Positions 6,892 to 11,361 of a DNA stretch of 11,361 bases are shown piece by piece (positions within the stretch are counted from its first letter, which is position 1; every line of letters starts with the position of its first letter). The notes beneath the pieces were generated by a model that was not told the origin of the DNA, did not search any database, and was given only the letters and a program-made list of their open reading frames with translations. Made by a program: the position numbers and the translations under genes. Source of the DNA: an uncultured Faecalibacterium sp. (GTDB taxonomy: Bacteria > Bacillota > Clostridia > Oscillospirales > Ruminococcaceae); assembly GCA_900765705.1 (NCBI GenBank), contig CAAFSR010000005.1:1-11361 (forward strand). The letters are read 5' to 3'.

Positions 6892-7644
6892 TCACAGCCC
6901 TTCCTTTCCACTTGGATGCTCGTCCTTCTCCATAACAAGATCCATGAGATATTCAAAGGTGATGAGGACACGCGCATAGAAATAGTTGGCGGTAAGGTTG
7001 CGGTCATCCAGCATCTTATCGTCCAGCAACACAAAGGCAGGGTCTGCGCAGCGGGCAATGGGAGAATTGTCGGCACCCACAAAGGCAATGATGCTCCGAT
7101 GCTGTGCAAAGGAGTCCTGCACCGGCTTCAGGATGGTATCAGTCTTTCCGCTTTTGCTGATGGCAATGACCAGCCCGGCGTTCAGCGCACCGCTTTCGTA
7201 GACCTCATAGCTGTTGGAACCGATGGCGCAGTAGCCCAGAACCAGCAGCTTCCGCACCAGAAATTCCTGCAAAGGGGCACAGAAGCCGGTGCCGGTCACA
7301 AGGATGGGCTTCTGCCGGTTGTCATGGAGCAGCTCCACAAAGCGGTGTATTTTTTCTTCGGGAATGTCCCCGATAAAGGCAGTGATATCGGAGGCGTGGT
7401 TTTTATTATCGATCTCGTTCTGGATCAGGAAACCGATGCGGTAGACCATATCGGTATAGCCGGTATAGCCCATCTTCTTGCTCAGCCGGATCACGGCTGC
7501 AGGAGAGGTGTAATTCTGCGCTGCAAACTCCCGTACGCTGCACTGACCGCCATTTTTTGCGGTTTCCAGCACCGCCTGAAGAAGCTGCTGCTCATTGGCG
7601 TTCAGATGGTATTGATCTGCCAGTTTGTAAAGGTCGTGTTTCAT
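6892..7644 (-). CDS. RpiR/MurR family transcriptional regulator (HTH + SIS), likely controls the adjacent PTS operon
   Basis: A 250-residue protein of usual RpiR length. Residues 1-75 form the RpiR-type helix-turn-helix (VREFAAQNYTSPAAVIRLSKKMGYTGY, with AAVIRLSKKMG as recognition helix). Residues about 105-235 form an SIS phosphosugar-binding domain, with KPILVTGTGFCAPL and VIAISKSGKTDTI as its two characteristic loops. I chose ATG 7644 because CGGAG lies six to ten bases upstream; a TTG at 7668 would add eight residues without a good site. It is divergent from genes for a maltose-type PTS permease and a 6-phospho-alpha-glucosidase. In Bacillus subtilis the corresponding regulator (GlvR/MalR, an RpiR-family activator) controls the maltose PTS operon, so the same role, sensing maltose 6'-phosphate or a relative, is the best inference. 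Activator or repressor action cannot be told from sequence. Confidence 0.9.
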   Translation of the reverse strand: MKHDLYKLADQYHLNANEQQLLQAVLETAKNGGQCSVREFAAQNYTSPAAVIRLSKKMGYTGYTDMVYRIGFLIQNEIDNKNHASDITAFIGDIPEEKIHRFVELLHDNRQKPILVTGTGFCAPLQEFLVRKLLVLGYCAIGSNSYEVYESGALNAGLVIAISKSGKTDTILKPVQDSFAQHRSIIAFVGADNSPIARCADPAFVLLDDKMLDDRNLTANYFYARVLITFEYLMDLVMEKDEHPSGKEGL

Positions 7645-7688
7645 GTTTCGCTCCGATTCGTGAACCAAAAGATGACTTATTTTCCTGA

Positions 7689-7717
7689 AGTATACGTTGA
7701 ATCGAGAGTTTTGTCAA
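7689..7717 (-). promoter_or_regulatory. Promoter of the rpiR-type regulator
   Basis: On the minus strand TTGACA (7717-7712), a 17-base spacer and TATACT (7694-7689) nearly match the consensus. The start would be near 7682, giving a leader of about 38 nt. Confidence 0.8.
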
Positions 7718-7746
7718 CATGTATTTCGATGTATCCAACAAGAAAG

Positions 7747-7760
7747 CGAAACATGTTTCG
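7747..7760 (+). promoter_or_regulatory. Palindromic candidate operator midway between the divergent promoters
   Basis: CGAAACATGTTTCG is a perfect 14-bp palindrome. Its centre is about 72 bases upstream of the regulator's predicted start and about 77 upstream of the PTS operon's predicted start. Half-site-like copies recur nearby: CATGTTTCG at 7642-7650 over the regulator start codon, and CATGTATTTCG at 7718-7728. It is the best candidate RpiR binding site. Confidence 0.55.
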
Positions 7761-7777
7761 GCTTTTGCGAACAAGTT

Positions 7778-7797
7778 CAAAATCTGTCAAAATCGGT
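7778..7797 (+). repeat. Tandem 10-bp direct repeat before the PTS operon -10
   Basis: CAAAATCTGT (7778-7787) is followed at once by CAAAATCGGT (7788-7797), one base different. The ten-base period places both copies on the same DNA face, directly upstream of where the -35 should be. An overlapping inverted repeat pairs AAAATCT (7779-7785) with AGATTTT (7798-7804). Confidence 0.5.
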
Positions 7798-7815
7798 AGA
7801 TTTTTTTGTGCAGAG

Positions 7816-7824
7816 TGATATAAT
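7816..7824 (+). promoter_or_regulatory. Extended -10 promoter of the PTS / 6-phospho-alpha-glucosidase operon
   Basis: TGATATAAT gives a perfect -10 (7819-7824) with an extended TG motif. The position expected for the -35 (about 7796-7801) reads GTAGAT, a poor match, which fits a promoter that needs an activator. The leader is about 80 nt. Confidence 0.7.
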
Positions 7825-7909
7825 CATGCCATCGGAACGGAAAGGTGCACCCCCGAATCCAAAGTACCAAATCAAAAAAGAGAGATCATGGAACGTTAGG
7901 AGAACACCA

Positions 7910-9505
7910 ATGAAACAAAAAGTTATGGATGCTATGCAGAGCTTTTCCAAAGCTTTGATGGGCCCCGTTCTGTTCCTGCCCATTGCGGGTATGCTGCAGG
8001 CGATTTCTTCGGTCATGAGTAACACGGCGCTGGTAACAGAGGGCGGTGTTATTTGGACCCTTGGCAAGTTTATCAATGGCGGCGTGGGAGCAGTCATTGG
8101 CAATCTGGGGATCCTGTTCTGCGTGGGTATTGCAATGAGCCTTGCCAAAAAGCGCAAGGCAGATGCGGCATTTCTGGCACTGGTCAGCTATCTGGTCTGG
8201 CTGGCGGCAAATGCCCGCTGGCTGGATGTGGCGGGGCTGACCATTGCCGGCGATACGGCAGGTGCACTGTACGGCACCGGTCAGACCATTTGCCTCGGCT
8301 ACCATGTTACCGACATGGGCGTATTTCTGGGCATGATCCTTGGTGTTGTGGTAGCACTGGTCCACAACCGATTCATCGACACGGAATTTGAAGGCGCTAT
8401 GGCGATGTACGGCAACAGCAAGTTCGTCTTTATCGTGCTGCTGCCCATCGTTCTGGCTATGGCAGTGGTGGCAAGCTATGTCTGGCCTGTGGCTGCGGCG
8501 GGCATCAATGCCCTGACCGGTGTCATGGCAAGTGCGGGCGCATTCGGCGTGTTCCTGTACGGCTTTTTGAACCGTGTGCTGATCCCCACGGGTCTGCATC
8601 ATCTGGTCTGGTCGCCGTTCCTCTACTCTGCACTGGGCGACAGCATGATCATCGGCGGCGAGCAGATCGTTGGTGCAAAGCCTGTGTTCCTTGCCCTGCT
8701 CAGCGACCCCAGCGTTACAGTCATGCGGGATTCCGCACGCTTTCTGACCTATGGTCTGATGAAGACCTTCGGCGTGATCGGCGTGGCGATGGCCTTTATC
8801 TCCACTGCGAAGAAGGAGAAGAAGGCTGCCACCAAGGCACAGATCATCCCGGCGACCCTTACCGCCTGTCTGGTGGGCGTGACCGAGCCGCTGGAATTCA
8901 CCTTCCTGTTTGCAGCCCCTGCGCTGTGGCTGGTCTACTCCATCTTGGACGGTCTGTTCCAGATGATCGTTTACCTTGTGGGTATCCGGGTCTGTGCTAC
9001 CAACGGCATCATTGATTTTCTGGTGCTGAACCTGCCTGCCGGTATCGGCCGCACCCACTGGCCGCTGTATGTGCTGGTCGGTCTGGTGGAGATCGTGGTG
9101 ATGTACCTCGTTTTCCGCTTCCTCATCGTAAAGATGAACTTCAAGACCCCCGGTCGTGAGGACGGCGAGGCGGTCACCGACCTTGCCGCAAATGTTGCTG
9201 CCGTCAAGCAGCAGATCCGCAACGGCGCAGCCGAAAAGGCCGCCGCCGACGCAGACGATGCACAGATTGCAGCCCGGATCGTGGAAGGACTGGGCGGTGC
9301 AGACAATATCCTGAACACCGACAACTGCATGACCCGCCTGCGGGTGCATGTCAAGGATGCCGCTCTGGTCAAGGACAAGGAGTGGTTCAAGTCCACCGGC
9401 TCCGCAGGTCTGGTGGTAAAGGGCAATAACATCCAGATCATTTATGGCCCCAAAGTGGGAAAGATGCGTGCCATCGTGGATAGCCACCTTGGCCGCGCAG
9501 AATAA
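7910..9505 (+). CDS. malP: PTS maltose/alpha-glucoside-specific EIICB permease
   Basis: A 531-residue two-domain phosphotransferase permease. Residues 1 to about 420 form the EIIC membrane domain with around ten hydrophobic spans; it has the substrate motif GVTEPLEF (323-330) of the glucose/maltose/GlcNAc PTS superfamily and TGLHHLVWSPF earlier. A hydrophilic Ala-rich linker (about 425-455) leads to the EIIB domain, whose phosphorylation site is Cys473 in DNCMTRLRV. There is no EIIA domain, so a separate glucose-type EIIA must donate phosphate. I chose ATG 7910 because AGGAGA lies at 7898-7903; an upstream in-frame frame starting at 7697 crosses the promoter. The following GH4 gene and the divergent RpiR regulator match the B. 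subtilis malP-malA-glvR set, so maltose or a related alpha-disaccharide is the probable substrate; trehalose or other alpha-glucosides cannot be excluded. Confidence 0.88.
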   Translation: MKQKVMDAMQSFSKALMGPVLFLPIAGMLQAISSVMSNTALVTEGGVIWTLGKFINGGVGAVIGNLGILFCVGIAMSLAKKRKADAAFLALVSYLVWLAANARWLDVAGLTIAGDTAGALYGTGQTICLGYHVTDMGVFLGMILGVVVALVHNRFIDTEFEGAMAMYGNSKFVFIVLLPIVLAMAVVASYVWPVAAAGINALTGVMASAGAFGVFLYGFLNRVLIPTGLHHLVWSPFLYSALGDSMIIGGEQIVGAKPVFLALLSDPSVTVMRDSARFLTYGLMKTFGVIGVAMAFISTAKKEKKAATKAQIIPATLTACLVGVTEPLEFTFLFAAPALWLVYSILDGLFQMIVYLVGIRVCATNGIIDFLVLNLPAGIGRTHWPLYVLVGLVEIVVMYLVFRFLIVKMNFKTPGREDGEAVTDLAANVAAVKQQIRNGAAEKAAADADDAQIAARIVEGLGGADNILNTDNCMTRLRVHVKDAALVKDKEWFKSTGSAGLVVKGNNIQIIYGPKVGKMRAIVDSHLGRAE

Positions 9506-9557
9506 GATATCCACTTTTATACATCATACAAAAACATTATAATAGGAGGCTTGCCTT

Positions 9558-10886
9558 ATGAAAACGTTCAAACTGGTCATCGCCGGCGGTGGCAGCACTT
9601 ACACTCCCGGTATCGTCAAGAGTCTGCTGGTGCAGAAGGATCGCTTCAAGCTGAATGAGCTGGTGCTCTACGATAACAACGCCGAGCGTCAGGAGGCTGT
9701 GGGGGTCATCGTCCGCCATGTGGTGGAGATGTTTGACCCGGAGTTGAAGCTGACCCTGACCACCGACCCGGAAGTTGCCATGACCGATGCAGACTTCATC
9801 TTTGCTCAGATGCGTGTTGGTCTGTACGCCATGCGTGAGCAGGACGAGAAGATCCCGCTGAAGTACGGCGTTGTTGGTCAGGAGACCTGCGGCCCCGGCG
9901 GTCTGGCTTACGGCCTGCGTACCATCTACCCCATGGTGGAGCTGATCGATTACTGCGAAAAGTACGCTAAGCCTACCTACTGGATCGTCAACTACTCCAA
10001 CCCCGCTGCCATCGTGGCAAAGGCGACCTTCCGTCTGCGCCCGAAGGCTCGTATCCTGAACATCTGCGATATGCCCGTTGCCATCGAGCGCAATATGGCG
10101 GAGATCCTGGAGTGCGACCGTCATGATCTGGAGGTGGACTACTTTGGTCTGAATCACTTCGGCTGGTTCACCAAGGTGCGTCTGAACGGCGAGGATGTGA
10201 CCGAGAAGCTCAAGAGCTATGTGGCAGAGCACGGCTATATGCCCCAGAACGCAAAGAGTGATGTCCTGCACAGCGATCCGTCTTGGCTGCACACCTACGC
10301 AAACGCCAAGAACATCTGCTCTGCTTTCCACGATTACCTGCCCAACACCTATATGCAGTACTACCTGCTGGGCGATGAAGTTGTAAAGTCCAGCGACCCC
10401 AACCACACCCGAGCCAACGAGGTCATGGAAGGCCGCGAAAAGCGCATCTTCGATGCTGTGGCGGATTACCGTGCCGGTAAGGATGTAGATCTGACCAAGT
10501 TCTTCGGCGGTGTGCACGGCGAGTTCATCGTGGACGTTGCCATGAGCCTTGCCTTCGACCTCCGCAAGCGTTATCTGGTCATGGTGGAGAACAACGGTGC
10601 TGTGGAAAACCTGCCCTCCGACGCAATGGTGGAGGTTCCCGCTTACATCACCGACCGTGGTCCGGAACCCGTGCGCGTGGGTGAGATCCCGACCTTCTAC
10701 AAGGGTCTGATCGAGCAGCAGGAGGCTGTGGAGAAGCTGATCGTGGATGCCGCCGTGGAACACTCCTACGAGAAGGCACTGATGGCCTTTACCCTGTCCA
10801 AGACCGTGCCCAGCCTGCTGGTCGCAAAGAAGATCCTGGACGATATGATCGTTGCCAACAAGGCTTACTGGCCGGAGTTGCACTGA
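9558..10886 (+). CDS. malA: NAD-dependent 6-phospho-alpha-glucosidase, glycoside hydrolase family 4
   Basis: A 442-residue enzyme of usual GH4 length. It hydrolyses maltose 6'-phosphate and similar 6-phospho-alpha-glucosides to glucose 6-phosphate and a sugar, in the cytoplasm, by an oxidation-elimination mechanism that needs NAD and a divalent metal (commonly Mn). Residues 10-17 (GGGSTYTP) form the nucleotide-binding turn. CDMP at 170-173 is the metal/catalytic Cys motif; the Asp form is typical of alpha-specific members, whereas 6-phospho-beta-glucosidases usually read CN.P. NHFGWF at 199-204 gives the second metal ligand, His200. It starts 8 bases after AGGAGG (9544-9549) and 52 bases after the permease gene, with no separate usable promoter, so it is the second gene of one operon. 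Homologues are called malA or glvA; it is complete and shows no defect. Confidence 0.93.
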   Translation: MKTFKLVIAGGGSTYTPGIVKSLLVQKDRFKLNELVLYDNNAERQEAVGVIVRHVVEMFDPELKLTLTTDPEVAMTDADFIFAQMRVGLYAMREQDEKIPLKYGVVGQETCGPGGLAYGLRTIYPMVELIDYCEKYAKPTYWIVNYSNPAAIVAKATFRLRPKARILNICDMPVAIERNMAEILECDRHDLEVDYFGLNHFGWFTKVRLNGEDVTEKLKSYVAEHGYMPQNAKSDVLHSDPSWLHTYANAKNICSAFHDYLPNTYMQYYLLGDEVVKSSDPNHTRANEVMEGREKRIFDAVADYRAGKDVDLTKFFGGVHGEFIVDVAMSLAFDLRKRYLVMVENNGAVENLPSDAMVEVPAYITDRGPEPVRVGEIPTFYKGLIEQQEAVEKLIVDAAVEHSYEKALMAFTLSKTVPSLLVAKKILDDMIVANKAYWPELH

Positions 10887-10937
10887 TAAGTCCTTTGTCG
10901 GCGGCAGATACCGCCCGACCAATACTATAAGCCGATG

Positions 10938-10984
10938 AAAGCCTCCCCAACATTCCTTCCGAGAAGGATGTCGGGGAGGCTTTT
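10938..10984 (+). terminator. Intrinsic terminator of the PTS / GH4 operon
   Basis: AAAGCCTCCCC (10938-10948) pairs with GGGGAGGCTTT (10973-10983), and an inner stem continues with ACATTCCTTC against GAAGGATGT (one bulged T). A TTTTCG and then a seven-T run follow. It ends the operon about 50 bases after its last stop codon. Confidence 0.92.
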
Positions 10985-11060
10985 CGCTCGTTTTTTTACG
11001 CCGTTGCTTACCGACTCGGTCATACTCATTCTGATTTCTTATCGCAAGGCAAGAAATTAG

Positions 11061-11132
11061 TGCAACAGGAAAACAGCATATTTGCGATATGCAATTCAAC
11101 GTTGTTGCTGTTGCATTAAAAAGTTGAATTGC
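11061..11132. repeat. Nested inverted repeats in the right-end intergenic region
   Basis: Two long-range perfect inverted repeats overlap here: TGCAACAG (11061-11068) with CTGTTGCA (11108-11115), and GCAATTCAAC (11091-11100) with GTTGAATTGC (11123-11132). A short hairpin GCATAT-TTGCG-ATATGC lies between their left arms. The right arms embrace the -35 of the promoter at 11111. The stretch from 10985 to 11110 has no gene I can support. Confidence 0.6.
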
Positions 11133-11138
11133 TATAAT
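11111..11138 (+). promoter_or_regulatory. Strong promoter for a rightward transcript
   Basis: TTGCAT (11111-11116), a 16-base spacer and TATAAT (11133-11138) preceded by TGC make an extended -10 promoter, with a predicted start near 11145. AATATTGAG (11136-11144) and CTCAATATT (11151-11159) form a perfect 9-bp inverted repeat over the -10 and start site, suited to a repressor site or a 5' stem. Confidence 0.65.
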
Positions 11139-11189
11139 ATTGAGATCATCCTCAATATTCCGCTTGGCGGAGTTTGAAGAATTTAAGAG

Positions 11190-11334
11190 TCATTTGCGCT
11201 CGGTGCGTACTCCGAGTGGGCGGAAAACGGACCTTAAACAAGCACCCGTTAGGGGGCTGGGTACTCCGAATGGGGGAATCGTCGTTTTAGACAAAACAGC
11301 AGGTGAAACTATAAGCATTGTGCCTAAAAATGCT
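11190..11334 (+). ncRNA. Candidate structured RNA, possibly HEARO / omega RNA-like
   Basis: The transcript from the promoter at 11111 meets a series of hairpins: TCCGC-TTG-GCGGA (11159-11171), CTCGG/CCGAG (11199-11216), GCACCC-GTTA-GGGGGC with one A-G mismatch (11242-11257), GTTTT-AGAC-AAAAC (11284-11297) and AGCATT/AATGCT (11314-11334). A 14-nt box GTACTCCGARTGGG occurs twice, at 11207-11220 and 11261-11274, with ACAAGC and the GTTA hairpin between. From memory this order (a GAGTGGG box, AACAAGC, a G-rich hairpin, GGGTAC-CCGAATGGG) resembles HEARO, the omega RNA that guides IscB-type nucleases; I cannot confirm it here. Boundaries are approximate. A plus-strand frame is open from TTG 11140 to the window end, but it has no ribosome binding site and no family I know. 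Confidence 0.4.
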
Positions 11335-11361
11335 GCACGATTTTGCAAAGAATGGCAAAAA

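Noticed and set aside
7718..7762. Catabolite control (cre) site in the divergent region
   Set aside because: Candidate matches around the CG dinucleotides fail two or more conserved positions of the cre consensus.
6829..7818. Plus-strand 329-codon frame opposite the rpiR-type gene
   Set aside because: It starts inside a terminator, crosses the divergent promoter region, and the opposite strand has a clear HTH-SIS regulator.
9538..9543. TATAAT between the permease and GH4 genes
   Set aside because: It abuts the Shine-Dalgarno sequence, so a transcript would start after it, and no -35 lies at the right distance.
11190..11318. Minus-strand 42-residue frame starting MLIVSPAVLSKTT
   Set aside because: It lies entirely within the structured, duplicated RNA region, has no ribosome binding site and looks like a chance frame in an RNA gene.
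11140..11361. Plus-strand frame open to the window end (TTG start, 74 codons)
   Set aside because: No ribosome binding site and no recognisable family. A VVLDK stretch superficially recalls IscB N-termini, but the following PLMP-type motif is missing. The end of the window prevents a decision.
1..11361. CRISPR array, tRNA or rRNA genes, insertion-sequence transposase
   Set aside because: No regularly spaced repeats, no tRNA-like cloverleaf or rRNA motif, and no transposase frame were seen.

Overview
The window looks like a chromosomal segment of a gut Clostridia member of the Faecalibacterium / Ruminococcaceae type. This rests on a GC-rich coding style with many CTG and GCC codons, strong AGGAGG-type ribosome binding sites, an operon pairing a lipoprotein solute-binding protein with a hybrid histidine kinase, and several sugar-use loci. 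The assignment is inferred from gene style, not from a marker gene.

Left end (1-930, minus strand): a TetR-family regulator is followed, with a 4-base ATGA overlap, by the first 67 codons of a glycoside hydrolase family 2 enzyme (beta-galactosidase-like) that runs off the window. A good promoter (TTGATT-17-TAGAAT) with a GAAAC/GTTTC inverted repeat over its -10 and leader suggests autoregulation of this unit.

Centre left (1018-6337, plus strand): a promoter with a leader of about 220 nt drives a lipoprotein solute-binding protein and a 982-residue hybrid histidine kinase (dCache-like sensor, PAS, HisKA, HATPase, two receiver domains). The two genes are 5 bases apart. The binding protein appears to carry a C-terminal domain resembling the nucleotide-binding domain of 5'-nucleotidases, and no ABC permease genes are present, so it is more likely a sensory partner of the kinase than part of a transporter. 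A strong intrinsic terminator follows. A small membrane-peptide frame lies between the kinase and this terminator, and a 5'-truncated gene remnant lies beyond it (6377-6772).

Centre right (6811-10984): a maltose/alpha-glucoside PTS locus. A minus-strand RpiR-family regulator is divergent from a two-gene operon encoding a PTS EIICB permease (no EIIA domain) and a GH4 NAD-dependent 6-phospho-alpha-glucosidase. The permease would import and phosphorylate the disaccharide, the GH4 enzyme would split the 6-phosphate, and the RpiR protein, whose SIS domain senses phosphosugars, would control both. The 265-bp divergent region holds both promoters, a perfect 14-bp palindrome about midway between them, and a tandem 10-bp repeat just before the operon's extended -10. 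Strong intrinsic terminators close both transcription units.

Right end (10985-11361): no clear protein gene, but a dense set of inverted repeats, a strong promoter (TTGCAT-16-TATAAT, extended -10), and then about 200 nt of consecutive hairpins with a duplicated 14-nt box. This looks like a structured non-coding RNA. From memory it resembles HEARO / omega RNA, the guide RNA family of IscB-type elements. It is the most interesting unexplained feature here and needs a covariance-model search.
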